Assembly: GCA_963556145.1 (NCBI GenBank)
Contig: OY744466.1
Coordinates: 4,464,001 to 4,528,000, forward strand
Source: Hygrocybe punicea
Lineage: Eukaryota; Basidiomycota; Agaricomycetes; Agaricales; Hygrophoraceae
Direction of reading: 5' to 3'
Length of the DNA: 64,000 bases
Made by a program: the position numbers and the translations under genes. Below are positions 32,456 through 44,391 of this stretch, piece after piece (position 1 is the first letter of the stretch; each line of letters opens with the position of its first letter). The notes beneath the pieces were generated by a model. It worked only from the letters and a program-made list of their open reading frames with translations. It did no database searches and was not told the DNA's origin.

Positions 32456-33760
32456 TCATAGATAGACTCCAATTGGCATCCAGTGGTGGGGGGAACGGGG
32501 GACGAGACTGTGATAAAAGCTATAATAAATGATGGGGCATAGGGTTGTACTAACGGGGGCATAGTATCTCGACGCGAAGGGGGTTGGCATATCACGTGAA
32601 GGGATCGCGGCAGTTCGTTCGGGTCGGCGCGGGGTACACGGCACTGTTGGGTTCACTGGCGGGGTGGTACGCGACCGAATGAGGGCGTGTGGGGGGCCGG
32701 GTGTGGCGACGTGGCGGAACGTGGGGTAGGTTTGAAAAATGGTGGGAACGGTCCGTTCTGGGTGTTGTGCGGGTGCAGGGTGCTGTGGGGCTGCAAACGG
32801 GTGGGCCGTGGGCTTGACGAGATGGCCTGGGCCGGTTGCGTTGGCGCTGGGCAATGATGACGTGGTGTGTGGCCGGGGTGTCAGAAATGACGGCGGGGGC
32901 TCGTCTGGGGCATTGGGGGGCCCTGGTGGGTGGAACGAGGGCGCAGGAGATTGAACGAACGTGGATTGGCACCAGGACATACGAAAAGCGGGGGGTTGAA
33001 GGTGAGGCGCTTGGGTGTCCGAAAACGACGGTGGGGGCTCGTTTGACGCAATGGAGGGGAATGGGGGGTCCTCGCCGGTGGAACGAGGGCACGGGAGGTC
33101 GAATGGGTCCATGTGGGGCTGGGGATAACGAAAATGCAGGGGTCCAATGTTGGTGACGTGGCGGATCCGTGTGGTGACCAACGAGGGCGGGACGGCTTTG
33201 TTTGGGGCAACGAAGCGCGGTGGGGTGTTCTTTTGGGCAGAACGTAAGCACCGGGTCGTCGAGCGTGGACGTAGGGACCAAGATGGATACGTGTGGGGCT
33301 GGGGAATGCTAAAATATGGGGGTCAAAAGGTGGTGACACGGCTGTACGCGGGTGGCCGTTGGGCGTCAAAAATGGACGTCGATGGTGTTCCTGGGACGAC
33401 GTGGGGCGGAACGGGGGCCATAAGACGTCCAAGGAAGGCTTGAGAGGCCGTCCTGGGTCTGAGAAGAAGAAACCGGGCATGAACGCGGGTGACACGGCCT
33501 GGGGCTTTTGGGTGCTCAAAAAGGGTCGAGTCCGCGTCTCTGGGTCAACAATGGTCAACGCGGGGCCCTGGTGGACTGAGCGAGAGTGCCGGGGGGTAAC
33601 GCAATTGATGTATGGCTGTGAATAAAGGGAAAATCCGCGGTTGCACAGCGGTGGGTGGTGAGGCCGAAAAAAGGTCGTCTCGCAAGAAAATCCAGCAAAG
33701 AAAGGCAAAAGAGGAGAAAATCCCAAAAAAGGAAGCATCAGTGAGTCGAAGACACTCTCA
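32456..33760 (-). pseudogene. Pro-rich frame of LTR element A, frameshifted
   Basis: Three overlapping minus-strand frames (ending at 32881, 32592 and 32456) each give Pro/Arg/Ser/His-rich protein with recurring PPF.P and PSPT.HP blocks spaced about 45 residues apart, reflecting degenerate 110-150-bp DNA repeats. Together they resemble one ancestral frame with two shifts. The position, just inside the 5' LTR and filling the element, matches the single frames of the elements at 54401 and 61841. No recognised domain. The plus-strand Gly/Val/Arg-rich frames are mirror artefacts. Confidence 0.5.
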
Positions 33761-33769
33761 TCACCACGA

Positions 33770-33930
33770 TGGAGAGGTACCGAGGTACCTCTCCGGGGGC
33801 TCACGCAGGACTCGAGAGGTAAGACGGGATGGATAGGATGGATGATGGACTGACTACTACATCGGGAAGGCTACTAACTAGGTCAACCGTGGGAGCCCGG
33901 TCACGTGACTGGCCAGGTCCCACTACTCCA
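33770..33930 (-). repeat. LTR of element A (5' LTR on minus)
   Basis: 161-bp partner of 31909-32069. The right flank CCGG matches the left flank of the other LTR. This copy also lies in the assembly-duplicated stretch and recurs at 42669-42829. Confidence 0.92.
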
Positions 33931-35492
33931 CCGGGGTGGTGGAAGGAATGTGATGCTATGCCGGCAGTTGATGCATTTAGTTATTGCCCATTGTCACATA
34001 AGATTTACAGAACAAACCTGAGTTGCCATGTCACGGTCAACTGTCTCAAGTTCCTCGAGACGCAATAAAATTTCTTGGTATTTCTCATGCTCCAGCTCAA
34101 GATATACTTCAACGCCTTTTCCAGCATGAAATTGAACATGCCTCGCCTTTCCTTTTGCTACGAAGAACTTCTGCGCGATCGCATCAACATCTGGGACCCC
34201 CAGAAGTGGTATCATCTCGACCCAATCCTTGCTGTGAAGTCAGACATCATCTATGGAGATAACAACATCCTTTGACCACTTCAGGAAGAGAGGACGAAGC
34301 ATCAGGAATGTGACATTCTTGAGGTCGTGAACTCCAATATGAATGGGGACATTGTTGATAGTTTCAGAAATGTTCTATGCAAACCATTAGCAGAATAAGG
34401 ACAAAACAAAACTGGACAGACTTGCGGATACTATGGATGGATTTTTATAACCAGGCTTCAGTAACATCATCGTTGCTTTGACAATTACTAGCTCATGGTT
34501 GTTGGATGCATAGGCACATTTTGCAAAATAGTCCCGCATCTCGTCATACTTTTGGTGGGCTTCTTGGTATCCTGGGCATGCCGAACCTTGGACAAAAAAA
34601 TCCGGTATATTCATGCTTGGTGCAAGTTGACCTGGCGTGAATATTATTGGGCCACTGGTCAGCTGTTGCCCATTGTTCTGTTTAGGCCAAGGCTGTCGCA
34701 GTATGGTATTATTTTGCTCCTGGTCAGCAAAAGCGCCTGGTACTGGTGGGGGAAGCATCTGATGGTTAGGTAATTGACAGTTTTGTCCAATTGCTGGGGT
34801 TGGCCCAATGCATGTAGGATGGGAGGTTCCTATAAATAAGAGTTGAGAATTGCACACTTAGATATATGGATTGAGAACCTTCTCGTTGTGCTGCAGCGAC
34901 ATCTTTATGTATTTTACTGTGCTTTGCACTGTCACTGGTATCTGAGTGTACCTTCAGTTATTATTAATCTGAACATGTAGGTTGCTTGTAACATACCTTG
35001 TGCACATCAAAGTGACTCAGTTTTCTGAACATGGTAGCGGTGACAACCACTACAAAGGTGTTTACCTGGCCTACTGGGAATTTTGTCATGCATGTAGAAT
35101 AGTTGTGTGCATTCTGGAAAAGAAAGCTTGCACCGCTGGCATACAACCGGTTCATCACCTCCAGTGGTGAAATTGGCCACCTGGTTGGTTGACATCTTTG
35201 CATGCTGAGGAAAAGCTTAAAATTTTGATTCTTCTTCCTACACTCGGAGTTTGTATACTATGAACAACAATATTGCTTCAGCACTGTATGGGGTCATTGC
35301 TGGCGGCTGAGGGATAATGGCTCGGCATCCCCTCTATTTGGACCTGCCAATGCTCGATTTGGACCTGATCACTCTCAGTTTCCATACCAAGTCTGAATTT
35401 CCTTATACAACAAAAAATCACAAAAGTGCCAAGATCATCAAAAATGGCTGTAACACATGGCATATTGTTCAATAGCATGCTAAAATGTGATC

Positions 35493-38400
35493 TCACTCCA
35501 AATTTGCGACCCAAGCACAATACACCTCGACCTGCACATACTCGACATAATTCTCCCATCCCGGGTACCGTGCCATAGCATGCACATCCACTGAATCCCC
35601 ACATTGCAAGCTCGCAAACCAGTCTTTCAGACCAGAATGCGCATTCCGCACGTCCCACACATTGATGTGCTCGCGGCTCAGAGCTGAGGCATGTACATTG
35701 TGCTGAAAGCATATTGGGTTGATCCCAGCCTGCGCCGGACGTATCCTGACTTCGAACCAGGAAGAAGACTCTCGGTAGGTGAGATGCTGTTCAGGATAAT
35801 CACTGAACCCTGTATATTACACCAAAGATCAGCTCTACAAAACCACATGTCAGGAAAAGAGCTTATTGACGTTCCTTGATCATGCGAACGCGTCCGGAAG
35901 ACGACTCTGCGCACAGGCGATACGCCGCCCCACCCGGGTACACGCACACACACATACGGATGCTCAGGTGTGTCCTTGTCCACCACCACCAGTTCGGCCC
36001 TCCTTCCTGCGCTCCATACCCAATATTCCGCATAATCTAAAATGATGGCTGTCACCACGGATGGGAGCAAGAGGCGTTGTTGCAAAATGCACTTGGCACG
36101 CATGACGTCCTCTGCGGTCCAGACTTTTGCGCCCACCCATCCGTGGAGACCTGTTTTGTCCGAACCGATGGCCTGTCTTAACCGTGCACACCACGGCTTT
36201 CCCTCTGCCCAGCGGATCTGCTCCAAGCTGAGAGTCTCTAAATATCCCAAGTCCTTGCATTGATCCAACAGATATTCGGTAATGGCCTCGTCTTGTAGTT
36301 CAATCGCATAATGGACTGCCGTCTTGACGAATCCTGGTTTTGAACTTGAAACGGTATCACGTAGAACTTCCGCACCAGCCTCTACAAGTAATTTTACAAC
36401 CTCTAGAGACCTGCCCTGAATAGCAAAGTGTAGAGGCGTTAAGCCCTGCCTGTTCTTGCAGTTGAGGTCGAAACCGAGTTCCAGCAACTGCTTCACCCTG
36501 CGGATCTGCCCCTGACTGCAGAACTCGTGAAGCACTGTCGACCGTGAGAAAGTATGAGGTTTGCTAGGGTCCGCCCCGCGATCCAAGAGCGTATCGACAG
36601 CTTCCTGGTATCCCAGCATCACCGCAATGTAAAGGGGTGTCATACCAGCTATAAATTGGTGATGATCGGTGGGCTTGTTGACGTCTGCTCCTGCGTCAAT
36701 GAGGAAGTTTATCATCTCAATATCGTTCCGATAGATCGCGCCGGCCAAAGCTGTTCCATGCGCTCCTAGGTCGTCATTATACCAATTTGGCGGGCTTGTG
36801 GATATACGCTTGAGCATCCATGTCAGCCGGGCATTAGCCAAGTAAGACAAGGGGGGTTTGATGAGATATAAACTAGTCTCTGTAGGGTGGCGTGTGTGGA
36901 TGTAGGTGACATAGTTCTGTCGGGAAGGATCGGAGGATAATAACTCCATCGAAAGCTTAAAGACATCATCTGCACCGGGGCATCGCTCCGCGTGGAGGTG
37001 CCAACAACTCGCAGCGTATTTGAGGAAAGGATATTCAAGCGCTAGACCCCCATACCCGCCTTGCCTTTCACCAGGAGGATAACTGAAGCAGTCCAATAAG
37101 ATGTATGTCAAACAAATTCGGGAGAGGTTTCGATGACTCTCGTAGACGTTGATCCCAAAGTTGGCCAGTGGACCCGACAAGTGGGGAGACATAAAATATT
37201 CCTAGAAAAGATCCCAGAAGTTCTTACAATCAGTATTATCTCAGCGGAAGAGCGGTGATGTACTTGGACGGAGTAGTGTGAGAAGGATAAAACACCTGTG
37301 TCCTCGTTATACGCAACTAGACTGCTGCAGATCTCCAGCAGATCTTCTCCGTCGTTGAGAGTAGCGTCTCTGTCCAGGCACCTCGACTCAATGTCCACGG
37401 CCAACGCCTCGACTATTTCTGTGAGGTGAAGTGGCTTCTCGGATACGAGAAGCCACGAAAGTGTCTTTCGCGCAAACTCAATATCGTCTTCGGTAATGTT
37501 CTGGAGGATCCTATCGTATGTTGCGAACAATCCTACCGGGAGATTCTTCAATGCTTCCATAATCTTTTTGTTCGTTCTGATGGAGCGGATCTGATCTAGC
37601 TGACACTGCACCCACCGGAACCTATTGTCGAACGGATAGATCACCGGGAGCTTTCAGTCACGATTGTGAGATAGCGAGTAGTAAAGACTGCCCACGTACA
37701 TGCCATCAGCCCGTTCTAACAATAAATTGATGATGACATCCTTCACCCTCTGAGGAATTTTGGTCAATCCACGACGGTTGGCCAATTCCTGGTAGATATG
37801 CTTCTCCATATCGCGAAGTATATGCATACCCTCTCCTTCCAACGCAATCGTGACGTGGTTCCTGAAGACATCGCGGATATCCTTCTCCTTGCGGGAGGTG
37901 ACAAAAATGCTGATGTTGGGGCGCTCGTGCAGCGTTTCGAAGCTGGAAATAAGCTCCTCACGAGCCACGCATTCGTCAAGGGCGTCTAGGATAATAGTCA
38001 CATCTGTGTATTGATTGCACGCCTTCACGATCAAATCGGCAAGGTCTGAAACCTCCGATGGTGGTTCATGGTTATCGTTCATCTGCTTCACCATGTTAGC
38101 AAGCTCGAATTGTGCCAGTTCCGGTTTGCTTGACACCAGCTGAGCGAGGAAAGACCGCAGGATTTGCTTTGGTTCACGCGTCTTGGTTTCAGAGAAGTCT
38201 GCATAGAAGTACGCAAAGCCATGGTCGGTTGGTGATTTTAACTTCTGGACTGTGTCAATCACGGTTGATCTGTCGCATGACGAGACTGTAGTGAAATGGA
38301 GGCATCACACTAGCCAAATCGGACATACGTGAGGACCGTTTTACCACTGCCGGCTTAGACGAGAACGCAGATCAGAACTCCATGGAGAGATCGACCACAA

Positions 38401-38852
38401 GGAAGCCGACTTACGAATACCGTGGAGCCAGAGAAACGATCCTTTGGTCGATAACCAGTTCTTGACACGGTTATCCTCCAGCAACCACAGTCCGGTACCG
38501 GGCTGCCGGAGTTTGGATGAGATATACTGATGTTTGGCGTCAAATGGTAGTGAATAGAGCCACTTTACGACAGCGCGGGCGGTACTTTCTTATTTTCGAG
38601 GGTGGGGTGGAAACGACAACCATGAATTTCCTGTGTTGAAAACGTATCTTACCACTCACCCGAATCTACAGATACGATTAAGCCCATTGATTCATTGCAA
38701 CATGCAATATTAATGGTCTAGTAGTCTAAGAATCACTCGCCTTGGGCTGTCCCCAAATGGATCTGCTGCGCATGATAGTTATACTGATTCCCGTGAACCT
38801 CGTTGAAGGTGGCATGAGGCGCGTTGAGTGTCTGAGTGTCCACCAACGCCAT
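35493..38852 (-). CDS. NACHT-ankyrin receptor-like protein (fungal NLR)
   Basis: I model 38852-38737 (start MALVDTQTL, then ATFNEVHGNQYNYH, the N-terminal motif of basidiomycete NACHT proteins), uncertain small exons at 38585-38736, then 38417 to about 38584, 38329-38353, 37700-38269, 37264-37621, 35871-37201 and 35493-35802. Introns are 59-78 bp and all phases fit. WLHGIPGSGKTVLT is the P-loop, and its Gly-rich part is a 25-nt microexon. VTIILDALDEC is Walker B, and ISIFVTSRKEKDI and FRWVQCQLDQIR follow. SWLLVSEKPLHLTEIVEALA and SFSHYSVQEYF are the post-NACHT helices. Ankyrin repeats lie at about 36720-36280 (GAIYRNDIEMINFLIDAGAD, NRQGLTPLHFAIQGRSLEVV). A C-terminal beta module has VVFRTRSHDQG and SSSWFEVRI. 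About 960 residues. STAND ATPases of this type sense non-self or stress and can trigger cell death; the ligand is unknown. It looks intact. Confidence 0.9.
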
Positions 38853-40004
38853 CCAGTTCTTGGCTCGGGTAACCCGCCAAATGAATATTTGCTTCCAAAG
38901 TATCGATCGAAAAAGGACTTGATGAATCAATGATGATAGACCTCAAGTTCGCCTAGTGGAGGGACATCCACAGCGCTTAGAACGTACACTGGAAAATAAA
39001 CAATTTCAGTACTGCTAGCCAAGCTTGGAACTATGTAAATTGTAATGAAATCAGTATTGTTTTCGGAGGTACTTAAATCATTGGCTGTAACATTCCATTA
39101 CATTGTTTCCTGGCTCCCATTACTACTAGAACTAGTAGTAACACGCACCGGTTTCACCCTGAGCTAAAATGTTCCCGCTTTTGCACCGGTTGGCTATAAT
39201 ATTAATATTCTAGTGATTTCTCCTCCTAGACAAACAGACGGAAGGTCTTGTGCGGGGGAAATCTATGCCCAACTTCGGACGACGACTGGACGTTACAATG
39301 CGAACATGTGCCTGGCAGTGAGATTTACTACAGCCTGCAGAGACTCGGAAGGAAATATTACATAATATTTCTGCGCAGAGCCCGACGGTTGCGCAGCTCA
39401 GATTTTTGTCGTTGTTACATGTCCGTCGGCTTCGATATCTCCATGTGATGACCTGCCCAACACCACATGCACATGCTTGACGTTATCCGAGTCGGACGAG
39501 TCCTGGTCCTGGACCTCAAGGAATGCTAGCAGTTGCCCCCCCTGGTCGTAGTAACAACAAGCCAAATCTATCTCTCCTTAGCTGGCAATGACGCCCCTAC
39601 AGATATATTCATCGGCCGCCGAGTGACTTGAAGCAGTGCTCAGGTCGGACCGGCCGCCACCGTTTTGTTCACTATCAATATATGATAGTACAGAGATCTG
39701 GGGGTGCACAATTCCGGTGACTGTCAGGGCTTAGCAAGAGGCTGTGATACCCGGCTGCGGTTACTGCGGAGCTAGGTCAATTTGGCGCCAAGGTGACTGT
39801 CACTTCCTGCTATATGAAAGGAACAAAACGTCCCAGGATTTTCACCTCCCGGGGTTCATTGCTTCTGACTCATCCCTAACAAGTATGTGATTTGGCTCTC
39901 CCAGCCAAATGTGTCCACACTTATTTGGTTTCATTTCTCGCCAAGGAAGATATATTTCGTGGACAACATGGCAAGTAATTCAACAGTAACGCATAGACCT
40001 CACC
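38853..40004. other. Intergenic between divergent NLR and RTA1 genes
   Basis: About 1.15 kb with AT-rich stretches, a CTACTAGAACTAGTAG palindrome near 39122, and a CACACTTATTTGGTTTCATT leader before the RTA1 gene. The two flanking genes diverge, so both promoters lie here. No RNA gene or further protein gene is seen. Confidence 0.5.
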
Positions 40005-41448
40005 ATGGCGTCGATTGTTCGTCAATTTCATGCCGCTAGTTTGCATTTTCAGACTTGATAACATTTGTTCTTGCCCCCCTCTCAGCCCCATACAACTATA
40101 TCCCTACCGAAGGCGTTGCCATTGCTTTTATAGTGCTATACGGCATATCTACATGTACGTCGTATCCCCCGCCCTCCTTTAAGACCGGTTCACTACTAAA
40201 CCACACCTGAACCTCCATCACACCAGTACTTCATGTTGCCCAAACGTACCATTTCCGCATGTGGTGGCTTTTCCCAACAGTGTGCCTTGCAGGCGTGCTC
40301 GAGGTCGTCGGGTGGAGCGGTAGACTGTGGTCGAGCCTGAACCCACCGCTAATTGGTCCATTCCAAATGCAGTACGCGCCTTTTCTCTCGGTCTCTCTCG
40401 TCTGTACATTGTCCCTGACTATAGTTGTCTCTAGAATTACGGCGACCATTTTGGGACCAACGCCGCTCCTTGCTGCCAACTTCATCATCCTCAGCCACAT
40501 CATAAACCAACTCGGCGTTCAATATAGCCGGCTTAGCCCGAAGTGGTGTACGTGCCCTTTACAATATTTTTACACTACCCGAAATCTGATCGATATATAT
40601 TTTCTTTGATTGTCAACCTGTAGACACCATCATATTTTGCACTTGCGTAAGTCGTTGTATCCTGGACCCTGAATTGGTTTGTTGATTGATGCTTGGGATG
40701 ATTTGCTATGTAGGATGTCATTTCGCTTGTTGTACAAGGCGTTGGCGGTGGGTTGGCCTCGTCGGAAGCTTCTGCAGGTAAAAATGCACGTCCGGTGAGT
40801 GCACATCTCCACAGCTTGGACATTACAATTTCTCCTGACCCTGGAATGGATCCTAGGGCGGGAATATCATGCTGGGTGGTATCGCATTCCAACTTGGTGT
40901 GTTCCTTGTGTCATCCCCAATATATCGGTTGAGCTTATCATAAACACTTATGTCTCCCAGCCACGATAACAGTGTTCCTCCTCTGTGCCGCTGAATTTTT
41001 GATTCGGTACATCACGGACCGGCCTGTTCGCCGACTTGCTAGTAAGGATTCCAATGAAGACGTCTTCCGCAAAGGAAGAGGAGAGTTATATCCGAAGACG
41101 AAAGCGATGCTCGTTGCTATGGCCTTCAATACCACGTGTTTGTTCATCCGGTACGTTCGATGGAATTCACTAGCGTTTTTTATCTAAAAAAATAATCCTT
41201 GGCCAACCAAAAACTCCAATTCCGCAGTGCCGTGTACCGAACAATCGAGCTCAGCGATGGGTGGGGTGGGCGTATTATCTCTACCCAGATCTACTTCAGT
41301 GAGTTTTGCGAGCTTGTTTCTAATAGCCTAACCTCTCCCTGACCTGATCATGCGAATGACAGTTGTTCTCGACGGTGTGATGGTAACTCTCGCGATCTAC
41401 ACGATCAACATTGCTCATCCTGGATTCCTTCTCCCGCGTGGCTGTTGA
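40005..41448 (+). CDS. RTA1-family membrane protein, nine exons
   Basis: Exons 40005-40020, 40086-40154, 40227-40547, 40624-40646, 40714-40794, 40857-40896, 40961-41150, 41228-41298 and 41363-41448 sum to 897 nt (298 residues plus stop) with every phase matching. The protein has about seven hydrophobic spans. Family landmarks: PYNYIPTEGVAIAF at the N-terminus, WWLFPTVCLAGVLEVVGWSG, TIIFCTCDVISLVVQGVGGG, NARPGGNIMLGGIAFQL, CLFIRAVYRTIELSDGWGG and VLDGVMVTLAIYTINIAHPG. RTA1/RSB1-type proteins of fungal plasma membranes affect resistance to 7-aminocholesterol and export of sphingoid bases. Transported substrate here is unknown. The start at 40005 (CACCATGG context) is preferred; ATG 39968 with donor 39975 is an alternative. 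Length fits the family. Confidence 0.9.
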
Positions 41449-42402
41449 AAATAGGCGACGCGTTGGGGTTTGTGGTTGATACCTGATATAATGTCAACGG
41501 TTGTTTTCGTTGGGGTGTGCTCTTTTCGGTTGGACTCTTCTTTAATCACTAGATTGTCTGTATGCGACAATGTTATCATAATAATGCCGGTAATGAGGTA
41601 CATACATGTATTTTCGAGGATAAAACAAAGGAAAAAGATGTTGGGTGTACCTGGGTCACCTCAGTATGTTCAGAATGTCACCTCCCGTAGTCTATGAACT
41701 AGGAGTACGATAAGATGTGCGAGCGCGGGAATACCCGAAAGGGTCCTTCGACGTCTCTGATTCGGTATCCCCGCTGGATGTATCCCAGTGCCGAATCGTT
41801 GGCCCATTCAGTACACCTCCGGTTGGTTGGGTCTGCATGGCTACTCCGCCATGCTACCGGTTCAGGTCTTACCCTAACCGGGCCACTCCCTTCCAGCATT
41901 ACACGCTTAGAGGTAGTACTCCATAAAAAGAACACAGATGGTCTAGAGGTCAGGGCATGCGGTAGCCTTCTGACGAGATCCTTCACCAGATCGAAACCTC
42001 TTGCCTGTAATCCTCTAACTTAGTCAGCGCAGCAAGCTGGACCACGTGCACCTTATCTTCGGAGACGGTGGCACGTGGGATGCCCTAGTGCCTGATCGTC
42101 AGCCTGTGCATAGACTACAATCTAGATCTTCAATACTTGCTTACTCTCGTCCTGTCGTATAGCTGCTGAGCACGTGTTACGAGTCCCTATAAGGGAATTG
42201 TTCTATTTTCAACTCAGTTTGCCAAGCCGTGGGAACAACTTTGGCAAACAGTGGGAACAATTTTGAAGCCCTGGGAATAATTATGAATCCCTGTGACTGC
42301 TGACTTTGAGAATTTGTTGTCCCAATCAGCAAGAACAATAACAATAATGTCACTGGTTCATGCCAAGTTGGCAATGGGTAGTCCAATGCTTGACAGCTTA
42401 CA
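41449..42402. other. No gene assigned
   Basis: The 3' flank of RTA1, then about 300 bp (41699-42023) where frames are open on both strands (95 and 102 codons) without family resemblance. Then AT-rich DNA with three GTGGGAACAA-like phrases near 42230-42275, up to the contig end. Confidence 0.4.
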
Positions 42403-42602
42403 NNNNNNNNNNNNNNNNNNNNNNNNNNNNNNNNNNNNNNNNNNNNNNNNNNNNNNNNNNNNNNNNNNNNNNNNNNNNNNNNNNNNNNNNNNNNNNNNNN
42501 NNNNNNNNNNNNNNNNNNNNNNNNNNNNNNNNNNNNNNNNNNNNNNNNNNNNNNNNNNNNNNNNNNNNNNNNNNNNNNNNNNNNNNNNNNNNNNNNNNNN
42601 NN
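42403..42602. other. Assembly gap, 200 N
   Basis: A 200-base placeholder between contigs whose ends are identical over 8.7 kb. The real distance is probably negative, that is, an overlap. Confidence 0.99.
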
Positions 42603-42829
42603 GGCAAAAGAGGAGAAAATCCCAAAAAAGGAAGCATCAGTGAGTCGAAGACACTCTCATCACCACGATGGAGAGGTACCGAGGTACCTCTCCGGGGGCT
42701 CACGCAGGACTCGAGAGGTAAGACGGGATGGATAGGATGGATGATGGACTGACTACTACATCGGGAAGGCTACTAACTAGGTCAACCGTGGGAGCCCGGT
42801 CACGTGACTGGCCAGGTCCCACTACTCCA

Positions 42830-44094
42830 CCGGGGTGGTGGAAGGAATGTGATGCTATGCCGGCAGTTGATGCATTTAGTTATTGCCCATTGTCACATAA
42901 GATTTACAGAACAAACCTGAGTTGCCATGTCACGGTCAACTGTCTCAAGTTCCTCGAGACGCAATAAAATTTCTTGGTATTTCTCATGCTCCAGCTCAAG
43001 ATATACTTCAACGCCTTTTCCAGCATGAAATTGAACATGCCTCGCCTTTCCTTTTGCTACGAAGAACTTCTGCGCGATCGCATCAACATCTGGGACCCCC
43101 AGAAGTGGTATCATCTCGACCCAATCCTTGCTGTGAAGTCAGACATCATCTATGGAGATAACAACATCCTTTGACCACTTCAGGAAGAGAGGACGAAGCA
43201 TCAGGAATGTGACATTCTTGAGGTCGTGAACTCCAATATGAATGGGGACATTGTTGATAGTTTCAGAAATGTTCTATGCAAACCATTAGCAGAATAAGGA
43301 CAAAACAAAACTGGACAGACTTGCGGATACTATGGATGGATTTTTATAACCAGGCTTCAGTAACATCATCGTTGCTTTGACAATTACTAGCTCATGGTTG
43401 TTGGATGCATAGGCACATTTTGCAAAATAGTCCCGCATCTCGTCATACTTTTGGTGGGCTTCTTGGTATCCTGGGCATGCCGAACCTTGGACAAAAAAAT
43501 CCGGTATATTCATGCTTGGTGCAAGTTGACCTGGCGTGAATATTATTGGGCCACTGGTCAGCTGTTGCCCATTGTTCTGTTTAGGCCAAGGCTGTCGCAG
43601 TATGGTATTATTTTGCTCCTGGTCAGCAAAAGCGCCTGGTACTGGTGGGGGAAGCATCTGATGGTTAGGTAATTGACAGTTTTGTCCAATTGCTGGGGTT
43701 GGCCCAATGCATGTAGGATGGGAGGTTCCTATAAATAAGAGTTGAGAATTGCACACTTAGATATATGGATTGAGAACCTTCTCGTTGTGCTGCAGCGACA
43801 TCTTTATGTATTTTACTGTGCTTTGCACTGTCACTGGTATCTGAGTGTACCTTCAGTTATTATTAATCTGAACATGTAGGTTGCTTGTAACATACCTTGT
43901 GCACATCAAAGTGACTCAGTTTTCTGAACATGGTAGCGGTGACAACCACTACAAAGGTGTTTACCTGGCCTACTGGGAATTTTGTCATGCATGTAGAATA
44001 GTTGTGTGCATTCTGGAAAAGAAAGCTTGCACCGCTGGCATACAACCGGTTCATCACCTCCAGTGGTGAAATTGGCCACCTGGTTGGTTGACAT
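42830..44094 (-). pseudogene. Alpha-kinase gene 5' part (duplicate of 33931-35195)
   Basis: Second listing of the N-terminal half of the alpha-kinase gene, from the Cys-pair exon (about 44094) to the site where LTR element A is inserted. The kinase domain is absent on this side because the contig starts inside element A. Probably the same physical locus. Confidence 0.75.
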
Positions 44095-44391
44095 CTTTGC
44101 ATGCTGAGGAAAAGCTTAAAATTTTGATTCTTCTTCCTACACTCGGAGTTTGTATACTATGAACAACAATATTGCTTCAGCACTGTATGGGGTCATTGCT
44201 GGCGGCTGAGGGATAATGGCTCGGCATCCCCTCTATTTGGACCTGCCAATGCTCGATTTGGACCTGATCACTCTCAGTTTCCATACCAAGTCTGAATTTC
44301 CTTATACAACAAAAAATCACAAAAGTGCCAAGATCATCAAAAATGGCTGTAACACATGGCATATTGTTCAATAGCATGCTAAAATGTGATC

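Larger units (their letters stand above)
31909..33930 (-). mobile_element. Short LTR element A (2,022 bp) with a Pro-rich frame only
   Basis: Identical-length 161-bp direct repeats (31909-32069, 33770-33930) begin TGGAGAGG and end CTACTCCA on plus, so TG...CA on both strands. CCGG flanks the element (31905-31908, 33931-33934). On the minus strand, GAGGAAAAGGGGCACT (a polypurine tract) precedes the left repeat and TGGTGATGAGAG, a possible primer site, follows the right one. Transcription would therefore be minus-strand. The interior holds only degenerate Pro-rich frames, with no protease, reverse transcriptase or integrase. Near-identical LTRs argue for recent insertion into the alpha-kinase gene. 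Confidence 0.88.
30497..35195 (-). pseudogene. Alpha-kinase (atypical protein kinase) gene split by an LTR element
   Basis: The N-terminal exon from about 35195 has two Cys pairs (VVCQRCKLSF, HLCSGCHRYH). Later exons give CPGYQEAHQKYDEMRDYFAK (about 34560), DVWLHSKDWVEMIPLLGVPD (about 34220) and EVYLELEHEKYQEILLRLEE. After the LTR element, the kinase domain reads WASALMDLVYDFINEQCQL, IPDMWFVKTALAVVDAGNRD, GKFVKYIGNGSA, AEFMAFCQHVQYSKTK, VGDFQG, then across an intron GGKHLLTDPQI (about 30822-30845), FADGNLA and IEHTCNVFCAFF. LTDPQI and H.CN.FC are hallmark catalytic and zinc-site motifs of alpha-kinases (MHCK/eEF2K type), which are expanded in mushrooms. The gene is interrupted at 31909-33930. 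A TAG after LTDPQIIAAA may be a further lesion. Confidence 0.82.
33704..42402. repeat. Copy 1 of an exact 8,699-bp duplication (contig end)
   Basis: Every frame here recurs at an offset of exactly 8,899 bp, in 42603-51301, with identical lengths and translations. Copy 1 ends at the N run and copy 2 starts right after it. The pattern is that of two overlapping contigs placed side by side. Confidence 0.95.

Noticed and set aside
35278..35712. 144-codon minus frame with many Cys
   Set aside because: The last exon of the NACHT gene (35493-35802) uses a different frame over the same bases and matches the expected C-terminal module, so this frame is a shadow.
41699..42023. Opposed 95- and 102-codon frames after RTA1
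   Set aside because: Neither has a recognisable motif or plausible splice partners. Left unassigned.
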